This document shows, in pieces, positions 11,855 to 23,068 of a stretch of 64,000 nucleotides of DNA. How positions within the stretch are numbered: position 1 is the first letter of the stretch; each line of letters begins with the position of its first letter. The stretch comes from Trichaptum fuscoviolaceum (lineage: Eukaryota > Basidiomycota > Agaricomycetes > Hymenochaetales > Trichaptaceae). Made by a program: the position numbers and the translations under genes. The DNA lies in NCBI GenBank assembly GCA_910574455.1, contig CAJSYZ010000005.1:682001-746000 (forward strand). The letters are read 5' to 3'. The notes under the pieces were generated by a model. The model had not been told where the DNA came from. It did no database searches and was given only the letters and a program-made list of their open reading frames with translations.

Positions 11855-12197
11855 TGATCAGAAATAGCCTTTGCTGTTCAGAGCTCTTTGACTTCCGGTG
11901 GGTACAGTAGGGTAGAACGGAAGCAAGAACTCAGAGTATCGGAAGTGGTTGAAGTTGAGTTAAGCAAGCCGAGACTTGAAATTCTCACGCTTGACTCGGA
12001 ATTAAGGTTTTCATGCATTGAAGTCACTCAGGAAGCGCAAAGCGTTCAACGGGACTCCATCTCAACGACATCCAACTGAGACAGGCCTCGAAAGGATCAA
12101 AGATAAAGCTACAATGTCGAAAATGGTATACTGCGGATGGATCAAAGTCCATCATACTTACATACATCAGCAACTCAAAGAGCCTAAGGACAGACTA

Positions 12198-14370
12198 TCA
12201 TGCTCTTTCTGGAGTCTCAGGCAGTCTGGATAGAACGCCTTGGATAGTTGGCCGTGCGTAAGGGTCTTCAGCCCAACAGCCGCACAAGAGGATCCACAGA
12301 TCGTTGTTCATCCCTCTATCTGTAGCTGTCGCCCCTATAGGACGCTCCGGCCGTATTTTATCGTCATTCAACTTTTTAAGAAATTCCGGCGTGCGCTTTA
12401 TACTTGGGAAGGGGTCGTCGCCCGTGATAAGCTGTTGACAAAAGCGTCATTAAAGCGTGATCACTTCCAGAGTTATGTTGATACTCACTTCGATGACAGT
12501 GATTGCGAATGAGTAGATATCCGAGCGGGTGGACATTATGCCTTCTGCTCCGAAGATAACCTCCGGAGCCAACCACTTGTACGAGTCCGGGAGTCCTTGA
12601 ACGTCTGACACGGGAACACCCGTTATATCGTGCATAATCTACGTAGGAGTAAGTGTCCTGGTTATTCGTGTCCCAATTTATGTTATAATGCAGTCCATAA
12701 ATCGTACTTTGGACAGGCAGAAATCTGATAGAACCGGGTCTCCGTATTCTTTGATAAGGATGTTTGACTACGCATTGCTTTTTAGCAATAACTTCTTATA
12801 GAACGAACTTATGATGAAACACTCACCCCTCGGATTAGTCCATGTACGACTGGTGGATCAAGCTCGTGCAATACGCGTATACCTTCTGCAATTCCACGGA
12901 TCTACGAATATAATGATATGAGGCAAAATCGGGAAATAGACAATAAAGTAGTACGTACCAAACGTTTCCAGTTGATATCTTTACGCAAGCGCACATAATC
13001 TATAGCATTACCATTGTTCATCCATCGACTGATCAAGCACCTTCAAAATGTACGTTTAAAACAATGTCGTTATGACGTGGTGGGCTTCTTACGGGAAAGG
13101 TCCAAGGTTGAAACATACGCCATAAAATGGAACAATGTACTCTCCTTTGTCTTTCTCGTACAATAAAGTCCATATCTTTTCTTCCCTCAAGAACCGCTGC
13201 GCCATGTTAGCAAGACATGGGTCTACATCGAGCAAAGCGCATACTCACCGTGCGTATTCGGTCTGTCGTTTCAACAGTACGGAGAACCTTGATGGCGCAT
13301 TTCTCTTCCTCCATGTAGGACCCGACGTAGACATCATACATTTTGCTACCTGAATGGAAAATCTCTTTCCGCAGAACAGTCCCGGAAATGTCAATCTCAG
13401 GTGGAAGCCCATTGGTCACCCTGGAAATAGCTAAGAGGTTCTTTTCGATGTATTTCCGACGGGGATCCATAGCATCAACTATCATTTTGATGACCTAGGA
13501 GATAGCAGCAGGAAGTCAGGTCAAGAATTAATGCAAGATTAAATTTATTCGTACACCCTGCATCATTCTCATCAAAGCCTGCACCGACGCATCCTGGTCT
13601 CTCCTGGCATGGGACTCAAGCTCGGCTTGAGCTTTTATATCGCCAAGATACTCTAAGATTTCGTCGAGTTGTAACTCATTGGAAGATTTCCAATCCTTGA
13701 GATACGTCATAAATTCCTCATTATCTTGCTTGGATCGGATAGTATATTCGATTTCCCATGAGAGGATACCTTGAGTGAGTGCCAGCTACCGCAAGTCAAC
13801 TTAGCTTGAAAGAGAATGCCTTATGTTCGACTTACTCACACTAAAGCGTCGAATGAGTTCATCGATCTCGAAATGTGAGTCCTTGATGTCTTGAGCTATC
13901 TCTCCCTGTCGGAGAAAACGTTTGCACTTGTTCATGCCATTCCATCTTCCGAACCTCTCTACTATATCATTCAGCGTCCTTCATTGAATGTCAATTAGTC
14001 AGTCGAGACGACGGACAACTGAAATCATGAGTTTTACTTCTCTAGTTCTATCCGAACAGACTGAACGCGCGCTGGGTCTACGCTATTGCTCTCGAATTTG
14101 ATATCGAGGAGAAGACCCTGACACCGCCGACATAGCTGATCAGCCGCATGCCTAGATGGGGTAGAATTGTGAGATCCACAGACGTGACGCAGAAGTCAAT
14201 TATTGTACGTACTTATTCTTCGGCACATTCTGGCACAACAATACGATCTGCCCGACCAATTGGACAGCTGGATGGAGCCAAGGGACAGGAGCGAGTGCAG
14301 CTGCAAGGTCGGCAGCGGATAGTAAAATATTCCCTATGGCCTCCGTCGGAAACGCAGCGACGTCGGGCAT
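12198..14370 (-). CDS. MLKL-like protein A: helical bundle plus pseudokinase, 530 aa
   Basis: Eleven exons join in phase (lengths 158, 114, 139, 231, 246, 104, 82, 75, 60, 150 and 234 nt). Residues about 1-140 form an amphipathic helical bundle (WLHPAVQLVGQIVLLCQNV, then HAADQLCRRCQGLLLDIK, then DIVERFGRWNGMNK) that I relate to the MLKL N-terminal/HeLo-like domain of Agaricomycetes. A connector of about 80 residues follows. The kinase fold has CAIKVLR (VAIK lysine kept), RWMNNGNAIDYVR, VVHGLIRG where HRD should be (catalytic Asp lost), SNILI, DFC instead of DFG, WLAPEV, SDIYSFAITVIE and a normal C-lobe ending RPTIQGVL. No stop or frameshift interrupts it. It should bind nucleotide weakly if at all and lack phosphotransfer activity. 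It is the only minus-strand member of the four pseudokinases and lies 5.3 kb from the tandem trio. Confidence 0.85.
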
Positions 14371-14871
14371 GATTACGCTAGAATTCAGTCGTCGTGGGGG
14401 TTTAACAAGAGAGCAGTTGCTGGGACAAGGGTATCTTAAAGAGGGACCAACAAGCGCCTATCAGATACACTGATCCATATCCATCCATGACTATAGCTAG
14501 AGGACGCGTCCAGTTGGAAGGCTGTAGACTCTATGACGATCACTGGCAGTTGCACGGCCTCCCCTCGCTCTCGAGCACTGCCTGTGGTATGTAGGATGAA
14601 GCCTGCGGAAAAGAACGTACCATGAAAGCAGTACTGATGGGAACAACTTTGTATCCTGGGACGGCCGAGGCCGGAAGCTTTAAAAGTACAATTGCTGTGT
14701 ATAGTCGAGGTACACTTCTGCTATATTTCTACATATCGAAGTAAGAGGAAATTTCCTGAAGATCTGAATCAAATGAAAGGGGAAAATGAGCAAGTACATT
14801 TCGCTGGGTTGTCGCAATGATGGTAAAGTAGATATAAAAATAATAGAACGAAACCGATCCTTTACTCGCCA
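14371..14871. other. intergenic, upstream of pseudokinase A and 3' of CDC6
   Basis: This 500-bp non-coding stretch lies between the start of pseudokinase A and the CDC6 stop, both on the minus strand. I see no gene or repeat in it. Confidence 0.4.
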
Positions 14872-17119
14872 TTAACTCTCTATCGCACCGTCGAAACCCA
14901 TAATTTCCTCGAGTCCTGAAAGGGCTTCCTTTGCCTTTGCCTCCCTTTTAATCTTCTGGTCCTCTTTCGCCCAGATAGTACGCACGTCATCCTCGAGGAC
15001 GTCAGCTTCGCTGTTCGCTCCGGATTCGATGCCTAATCCTCTAGAGACCTCGGCTTCACGCACGTCGCTCTGAAGGGCCACAAGTTGCGCGCCACCATTG
15101 GAAGAAGCATTCTTGCTCTTTCCGACAGCTGAGGTAAAGGAGGTGGTTCGCTTGAAAGCACGTGACGAAGGCGAAGATAAGGACAAAAGACCCGTTGTCT
15201 CAAGAACTCCTAGGATGTCCGTGAAGTCAGAGCGAGAAACTGGGCTGAATGCATCCGACGTAGTTAAAAGAGACGAGTAGTAGGCATGTAGCTGCGTCGT
15301 GTCGATACCCTTCGAAGATGTTTCCGACGCATTACAGCTATTGAATGCGGAGGAGTTTGAACGCTTCACTGGCGAGCGCTTTGTCGGCGACACAGGTCCT
15401 TTCGAAGCACTTGACGATGAAAGTTGAAGGGCCGAGGAAATGCGCTTTGATGCAAGCACGAGGGCAAGCAAAACCAAGCGTGCTTGTAAGTTTAGGTTTC
15501 GCACTTTTGTCACTATTTCGCTGTTGCATGTTGTACCTGCCCCACTTGGTAGACTGCCCTTTGTCTTCGGCGAAGCGGAAGGTACGTGAGCCTTCAGCGC
15601 TGTAAGAATGTGCGATGGAGTTACGTTGCCCTTCGATGCAGGTGTCGAAGTTGCACCTTGCGAAATGCTGGAGGAATCTGACGTTTCGGGAGCGGCGAGA
15701 TCGATTGCACCCCTTAATACTTCGAATAGAATACGAACATCACCAGTGAACGAGGACACCTTCTTCGTAAGAAGCAACAAAGTCGGCGTAGGTAGAAATT
15801 TCTGCACCTCGTCTTGTGGAAGGCCTTCAAACCTTGTCTTCAGAATAGATAGTAGTTCATCAGAAGTATACGGAGCAAAATGTATGGTCTTGATTGGAAC
15901 CGATATCTTTTGTGGGGAAGTATTTGGCGATGAAGACGACTTTTCGTCAAAGTGAAGGAATGGGGGAAGGGTAGACGAAGAAGCTGTAAGTGTGTGCGTG
16001 TTCGCAATACCGATGATGCGGAGTGAGGAGTAGATAGCGGGCAGACCAAAGAGTGGCTGGAGAGTAGCAGATGATGTTTTCGAAAGACTGTCCAGTTCGT
16101 CCAGTACCAGAACGCTGAAGTCATAACTTGATCAGATACGCGATTGTGTGGCCAGAGCAGATGATCTCACCATTTCATGTCCTTGCGCTTCTCAAATATC
16201 GAGGCTATAAGGTCCCTCCCATGAAGCTTCGATTTCGTGGCAATTCGTCTTCTAGATTTCGTTCTTGGCGCTACGTCGGATAACTCTTCCTCTAATCGCT
16301 GCCATAGGGAATCCATATTTGGGATGGCCATACAATTGAGAAATATGGTCTTGACATCGTTGTCTAGCGATATGTTTGAGAGTATGGAGTTCACAAGCGC
16401 AGTCTTCCCTGTACCCGGGGTCCCTGACACATATAACACGCGCTCAGGTACGTCCATGTCCTCATCGAAACCGTGGAGAAAAGATTCGATGATGGTTTGC
16501 TCCTTCTCGCGACCCGCCATACTCATCCCATTAGATGAGTTGCATGTCGCACGCAGAAGACTCCGAATTCGGATATGTAAGGGAGCACTGGTTGGTGGTG
16601 TAGGAGGAGGTGTGATTAACGAGAGACCAGCCATCGCTGATGCAGGGGTTTCGGGTACAGTAGATTGAGAGTCCCGTCTACGTGGTGCTAGGTTTAACAG
16701 CGTCAGCGCATGCTCAGTATAAAAAGTGTGGCTGCGAATGAACTTGTTCACAGGCCCAAGTTTGGGATTGAAAGTATTCAATGATGGAACTCACTAGTTG
16801 TAAGTCTTGCAGATGCAGAAGACTGAGAGTCATCAGAGCTTATACTATCTCGTCTCCTTAAGCGTGTGGTGGAAGGAGACCCGAGTGCTATAGCACGTAG
16901 AGGTGGAACGTTCTCCTTATTCGCCCTCCCATCCTCCTCCTCGATCGTTGTACGAGCCCGTTTAGTCTTCGGTGTGGATTCGGGAGTAAGCAAAGGTGTT
17001 GACGGCGCATTCGACACCATCGACGAAGAGCGCGTCAGTGCCCTCGTCGTGCGCTTGCCCAGCACCGACGGTGATGTCTGAGAGCGCGTTAGAGGCCTCG
17101 ATGGGGTGGAAGGCGACAT
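14872..17119 (-). CDS. CDC6: CDC6, origin licensing AAA+ ATPase, about 694 aa
   Basis: Three exons join in phase: 17119-16795, 16687-16171 and 16114-14872. The N-terminus is basic, Ser/Thr-Pro rich (SPSTPSRPLTRSQTSPS, TPLLTPESTPKTKRAR), as expected for CDK-site control of Cdc6. The AAA+ core has Walker A GTPGTGKTA at about residues 197-205, Walker B VLVLDELDSL at about 281-290, and GIANTHTL as sensor 1. The C-terminal part with FTGDVRILFEVLRGAIDLA fits the AAA+ lid, and the remainder would hold the winged helix. The family loads MCM2-7 with ORC and Cdt1 in G1. There is no BAH domain, which argues against ORC1. A low-complexity Ser-rich insert separates lid and C-terminus. It is divergent from the NRK gene, with 543 bp between start codons. 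Confidence 0.85.
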
Positions 17120-17662
17120 TGCTGTCCGTGGTAGGGTAGTAAGAATGTTGAGAGTAGCACTGCGATTTTGAGGCGCAAGTGGGACTTCGTGGACGACGGT
17201 GTGGACGAGAGAACCATCCGACTCAAGAGAGAGTTTATAGCCACAGATCGTGAGAAACCAAACGCGTCGCGCCAGTCACGTGCTTCATTAGACGCGTTGG
17301 CACGGCATTCGTCTAGTATGTGTTTTTCCGCGTATACCGTTGATATTCGCGCTCATTATACATCTAAGCTATTATTGAATGCTTTATCTCACATATATCG
17401 CGTCGAGAAGCTCATAAACTAGTGTTCCGATGCCTGGACAAGCAGCCACTAACATGCTTACTTGATAAATCCACGGAAAAGGCAATAAGTAGCATTATAT
17501 AACTCTATTCATTTCAAATCCTCCCACGAATCGGACGATGCCGAACTTCAAGTTGGCAGCGCCAGGGTCCTTGGCCTTCAAGTTTCTCTTAAGTTGACTC
17601 GACTGCCATCAAACCTCCTGACTTTCAATCAATAGCTACAATTCTTCATTCTTTTCTATACC
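17120..17662. promoter_or_regulatory. bidirectional promoter between CDC6 and NRK1
   Basis: The 543-bp interval separates two divergent ATGs and must hold both promoters. Near 17267-17280 the sequence contains ACGCGTCGCG and near 17294 GACGCGTTGG. These resemble the ACGCGT core of fungal MBF sites that drive G1/S genes such as CDC6; the link is inference. A CTTCAAGTT motif sits near 17549. Confidence 0.4.
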
Positions 17663-18713
17663 ATGAGTAACCTAGATGATTCTCGTCAACGAGTAATTCT
17701 CGTGGCAGTAGGGTAATACACGCCCCACTCGCTATCAAATGTTTGAAAAGCTGACTGTATAGACCTCAGCGGCGCTACGTGCTCGGGAAAGACAACATTG
17801 GCGAAACACTTGCGTCGGTGCATTCCAGACAGCTTCATAATTCACCAAGATGTGAGCTCGTAGTATCTGAGACTCATCTAACTATCCTGAAGTACCTTAG
17901 GACTTTGCTCCTGTGCGTCCAAATACAATGCCAAGGACAATTGTTGTGCTCATTAGTCCTTCCAGCCACAAGAGTTGATCCCTTTACATCCCATACACCA
18001 AGTGCAGGACTGGGATGACGCACCTGGAGCTATTGACTGGCCTCGATTCCGATCGTTCCTCAGGGAGATAAAGACGACAGGCATCATACCGGACTCTCAC
18101 AAGTCACACGACCACCTAAATGAACAAAAGGACATCCCTATTGCAGACGAAGCTCTCGCGCGATGGAGAGATACCTTCAGCAAAGTTATCGAAGAGCACG
18201 AAAGTAAAGGGGAGAAACTGAGATTTGGATTGGTAGATGGTTTTCTTCTATACTGGGACAAGGTCTGTATCCAAATCTGCTTCATATACTGTGATAAGCT
18301 AATAGCCGATCAAATTACATAGGAAGCGACAGATTGTTATGATGCACGTCTCTTCTTACGCGTGCCGCATGATATGCTTCGCACACGACGGCATGAGCGA
18401 CATGGATATCACACCGCTGGTTCGTATCATCTCCCTTCAGAGACGAAGTAGAAAGCGAAGGCGCACTGATACTCATGCTCAAGTCCAATCCGATCCAGAG
18501 GGTGCATTGTGGCGAGATCCGCCTGAATACTTCGATCAGATAGTTTATCCAGCTTACGTTTGCGCGCATGAACCTATATTTACAGACGGCGATATCGAGC
18601 GCGGTCAGCCCAATGGGACTATCCAGGGACTCGTCCTTATAGACTGCGAGAAGTTAGAAATGGATGAGGTCTTCAAGAGGGCGTGTGAGGCCGTTCTAGA
18701 TATATCTCGCTGA
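17663..18713 (+). CDS. NRK1: nicotinamide riboside kinase, about 252 aa
   Basis: Six exons join in phase: 17663-17712, 17770-17851, 17901-17912, 17975-18262, 18323-18419 and 18484-18713. The P-loop appears only after splicing: VAVGGATCSGKTTLAKHL. It is followed by FIIHQDDFAP, the acidic HQDD motif of the NRK family, and by DAPGAIDWPRF, FGLVDGFLLYWDK, LFLRVPHDMLRTRRHERHGY (lid arginines) and DPPEYFDQIVYPAYV. NRK phosphorylates nicotinamide riboside with ATP to give NMN for NAD+ salvage. Exon 3 is a 12-nt microexon encoding DFAP; without it the substrate-side aspartate motif would be broken. The length is a little above the usual 200-240 residues. Confidence 0.85.
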
Positions 18714-19712
18714 AGAAGATATCTGGTGGTGGAGTGTTCGTTAGTTCGAAGAAGGCCGATCACCAACAATAGAAGTACGTGTTAGATATAGGATTATTTG
18801 ATATTATTCGAATACATGCCGGGCTGATTGTTCTAAATTTCGCATGTCGCAGTGGTGTGGATATCCTTTAGCAACCCTGTATGTTGCTGTTAGCCGTGTT
18901 GCATGCACGTAAACAGAGCGAGATCGGCATGCGAAGCTCAAATCAACGTTTGCTTGTAATTGTGCAGTGGCTACTGGATACACGTACTGCATTGCACGTC
19001 TTTCCGAGCTTATTACTACTTATCATGGGCTGGAATCTGCGGCGTCTGGGCTATTCTTAACGGTACAATTTTTCAACTTATTCACCTGGAGACTTAGGAG
19101 GCAAGTTCTACGCTGACTTGTGGTACATGGAGAAAGGCTAACGATTCAGTACACCTGGTGTTAGATTTCGGATGAGAATAAGGTATCGAGACACTCAGTC
19201 CCTATGTTTAGTCTTCGCAACTTTTGTTCTGTTAGTATTCAAGATCCTCGTGCCATGATTATGAAGGTGTTGTAGTAACTGACGCCATTCGTTGCGACGC
19301 AGTCGTAAATTGACTTTGCGCGTGAAACGGAGCTACTCAAACCCCGGTCTACTCGCCTTCCACGATTGTCCTTCGCAAGGCAGATGGCCTTGTCAGAAGC
19401 CCACTGCATCGCCGAGAAAATCCGGTTCTTCTTTGCACGGTATTGTCTTCATCGTTATGGTATGGGTCGTGACTTGATTATCGTACGTCCACTGAGTTAC
19501 GCTCAGGCACAACGAGACGCCCGTTCATCATATTCTTGTACATTCAGATCACCGCATGCCAGTGTACCTGCGTGGGACCCGAAGTTGTGGACATTTGGAG
19601 AAATGGGCGCTTTGCACCAGGGGTGGTGTTGTCTATAAAGGGCGGAAATCATTGATGTGTCCAGATACACAAGCACCCAGTCACTACTCTACGCCGCGGC
19701 AATCGCTCAAAT
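18714..19712. other. intergenic, about 1 kb, promoter of pseudokinase B
   Basis: No gene is supported on either strand. The short frame at 19366-19638 has no family signature. The last 200 bp should carry the promoter of pseudokinase B. Confidence 0.35.
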
Positions 19713-21798
19713 ATGACCACCCCTTCACTTAGTTTCATTCCTCTTGCTCCTACCATCGATATCGGCACAAAGGTCGCAAAGGTCGTTTCTGCCTGTAAAA
19801 ACAAGCCCTATATAGGTCCTGCTGCGGAACTACTACAAAGTTTAGCCAACCTATACCTAGGGGCGCAACAAAGCTCGTAAGTATCAATTTTTGTTCGTTA
19901 TATTGTATGGCTCTGAATAATTATTTAAGCAAACTTCTTGCCGGCATCGTTGAGCGATGTGCTGACCTATTGGATACCTTAAGCAAAAGACAGAATGACC
20001 CCCGCCAATCGAAGGAGCTGCAAGAAGGGCTAGTCAGGTATTTACCAGACCATCATAGACCCTGAAGCTGCTGCTAATGATACGATTCAGGCTTCTGCAG
20101 GATATAGAACAGACCGCAGCTAATTGGTCTGATCGATATGTCAAAATATTCTTAGATCAAGATAAAATCAAGTCATACGTGCTGGAAAAGCACTCCGAGA
20201 TAGATCGCTTTATACAGCGCTTTCAGGCTAGACGTTTTTATTTCATATGCTGTATCATGCTGATCATCTTATAACAGATTCTCTCCAGCAAAAATTTGCA
20301 CAAATGGCAGTTGAACTTCATAAGCAGTCTCGAAGAAGATAACTGCATGATGCTGAAGATAGTCAGCAATGCGCATGCGAAGAGTCACTTGCTACTAGAG
20401 GAGATAAACAATAAGCTGTCTGCACCAGAAGCACAGGCGATTCAAGAGCTTCTAAGCAAGGTCTGTATACGTAATAAAGATATAAGGAGATTCGACTGAA
20501 GTGTGTCGTCTAGCTTATAACAAATTATGGTGGATTCGACCCTACCGAAGCCCGGGCAACTGTTCTCAAGATAAAATCGACTAGTGGCGTCGGTCTAGAG
20601 AGTCAGATTACAGTTACAGAGCAATATCCAAGAGCTGGAACATCGTTGGATATTTTCAAGGCCCAGGATTCTACGAAGCAAGAATTGGCCATAAAGACGT
20701 TCAGGCACTCTTACAGGACTGAGAAAATAAAGACAGTGAGCTGTTCCTTTGTTCCTATGTCGTACAGGAAACGCTATTAATCATCTTCGCTTCACCCCAA
20801 AGCGCCTAGAGAGAGTGATCTCGATATGGGGCACCTTATCAGATGCCGAAAGGGATCATATTCTGCCAATTGTTGGCTTTTCTATGAGAGTTGATGGGCC
20901 ACCGCCGTAAGTGGGTTTCCCCCATCACTAGTGTGACCTGACCAAACCTCGTCATTTAGCTGTATCGTAACACCTTGGATGAAAAATGGAAACATCCTTA
21001 ATTATGTCCGAGCAAATCCGAGGGTCGATAAGCATACCTTGGTCAGTCTATGTCGCTATTTCCACAGCAACTGTCCTAGCCTTGCTTAACCTCGAGTGGC
21101 ACAGATTTACAAGGTTGCGAAGTGCCTTGCTGTTTTGCACGTTCGCGAAGTACCAATAGCACACGGTTTAATAAAATCCGTAAGTTCAAACCACTGGATT
21201 TGCAATTCATACAAGACAATTATCTTACAATGGTTAGTCTAACATACTAATTAACGCGTATGGCGATCCCCTTCTATCCGATCTTTTCATGGCAAAGGTG
21301 AGTCAAGACGGCGAAGTTACTAGCAGGTATTTATCTGTTCGCTTGGGATCATAGTTTATACAGGATAGTGAGAATCCTCCCATGCATTCCGCTCCGGAAG
21401 ATTCAAATTTCAGCTGGTTAGCTCCCGAAATTCGGTCTCCCAACGGAAAAGCTGTTTTGACAACGGAGAGTGATATCTATAGTTTCGGTATGGTAGTGAT
21501 TGAGGTATGCCTTCCATCCTTTCCTTAACATTCTCGGAAAATATTAAATATCGAAAATTACTTGCAGATAGTGACGGGAAACCTACCCTATGCTTGTCAC
21601 AGTGATAAGTATGAAAGACTTACGGACCTCAAATTCATCAAACTCATTAATGAAGGTGTCTTACCTGTCCGTCCACAAAACCCTATTGTTGATGACCAAA
21701 TGTGGGCGCTTTTGAATCGTTGTTGGTCCTTGGACCCAGAGGGGAGGCCTAAGATGCCAGAGATTGTCGAATTTCTTGCGTCGTACGCTAGCACTTAA
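19713..21798 (+). CDS. MLKL-like protein B: helical bundle plus pseudokinase, 501 aa
   Basis: Eleven exons join in phase (164, 108, 136, 183, 222, 104, 82, 75, 60, 141 and 231 nt). Residues about 1-135 form the helical bundle (KPYIGPAAELLQSLANLYLG, KLLAGIVERCADLLDTLS, DIEQTAANWSDRYVK). The kinase-like half has ELAIKTFR (VAIK lysine kept), PWMKNGNILNYVR, IAHGLIKS in place of HRD, SNILI, DLF in place of DFG, WLAPEI, SDIYSFGMVVIE and MWALLNRCW. Both the catalytic Asp and the DFG Gly are lost, so this should be a pseudokinase. Intron 3 would start with GC (CAG then GCTAGA): no GT donor nearby gives the frame of exon 4, and the other copies have an intron at the same place. It is the first of three tandem plus-strand members. 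Confidence 0.85.
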
Positions 21799-23068
21799 TT
21801 TATGTATCTACTATATTCCATATTACCGAGATATGATGTGAGGATCTAATCTCTACCTGTGTGAAATGGGAAAGAATATTGGACAGCCTATGTACACCGG
21901 CATGTCCCAAGACAGCACGCTTCTGCATTCAACAGCACGCTTCTGCATTCAGGTTGGTATTATAGTGCTTATGTATATCATTTGTGCACAAACAAGTTGT
22001 GCTGAAAGAAATACACAAAAGTGATGTCGCGCAAGGTGCCACGTGACCGACTCGGACGCGTCGCGGTACATTTTTCGCCTTCAAGTTGTGTTCAACTTGA
22101 AGTCGGAACTCGGAACTCTTTCGGTTGTCCACAACGTCTCAATTTCTCCTCCAATTCTCCGTGACTTGCATCGTCTACGTCAATCAACAATGGTGCTTTC
22201 CACCTCATTGAGTCCCGCTAACGCACTCTCTTATACTTTGATGCTGAACGCATCTTCAACGTCTTTGCTCAGTCCGAAGTCCACGCCGAGGCAAAGGAGC
22301 TCGTACTTCGATTGAAGAAGATGATTTGGTGCGAATAAGGAGGACGTTCTGTCTCTTCGTAATCGTGTGGTCGAGGACTCCTCTGCCTCACCCTTACGGA
22401 GAACAAACACCATAAACTCTGACGTGTCTCGGCCTTCTCATCCATCTGCAAGAGAAAGCGATTAATTGTGAGTTCCTCTGTTGATATTTACTACGAAGAA
22501 TCCCGGCTCGTGATTCGACAGACTATTCACACCATACCAGATTCGTTAGACCTGTTCTTTCTCTCATTGATTGTACTGGCACTCGTTACGACTAGCACGG
22601 AACATCGGTGAACACTGCCTTCAAGTTGAAGTAGCACCGGCTCGACTCGGTGCCAAACAGACGCCCACATATTTACTTACATCTGGATCCATCGCATTTC
22701 AAACTCCGCACACGTGTTGTCCTTAGTCCCCCACGTTGCGCAGTTGAAAGCTGTACTTGCACAGGAATATCACAATCTCGGGTGTGTTTTGTGGTTTGTG
22801 AACGCCGATCAAACGCGTCATTACCGAGGTAAACTCTGCTATTTTGGAAGAAATCAATCGATTGTCTGACAGTCATATACTTGCAGGTGACTCGAGTCTC
22901 GTATCATTCGCTTTTCGGGACAATTGTGCCATATCAGGAACAGTGATGTAGCCGCCGAAGGAGGCTCGGAGGCACAGCGTTGATATACACGTTGTCTAAA
23001 TCAACGTCGTATTTAGCCCTTGACCTTGTCTACCTTCCTTCACCATCGTTGAAAGTGGGATACGGGGC
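21799..23068. other. intergenic with possible decayed coding sequence
   Basis: There is no intact gene. Around 22235-22320 the plus strand reads coding-like (FNVFAQSEVHAEAKELVLRL), and after a one-base shift a second coding-like frame runs to a stop near 22465 (EDVLSLRNRVVEDSSASPLR). This may be a frameshifted relic of unknown origin. The interval also has a 20-bp tandem duplication and clustered CTTCAAGTTGAAG-type motifs near 22079-22110 and 22620-22635. The last 200 bp lie upstream of pseudokinase C. Confidence 0.35.
21912..21951. repeat. 20-bp perfect tandem duplication
   Basis: A 20-bp unit beginning ACAGCACGCTTC is present twice head to tail with no mismatch. It lies 114 bp after the stop codon of pseudokinase B, in non-coding DNA. 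Confidence 0.85.

Noticed and set aside
14872..17119. ORC1 instead of CDC6
   Set aside because: The N-terminus lacks a BAH domain, is short and has clustered S/T-P sites as in Cdc6.
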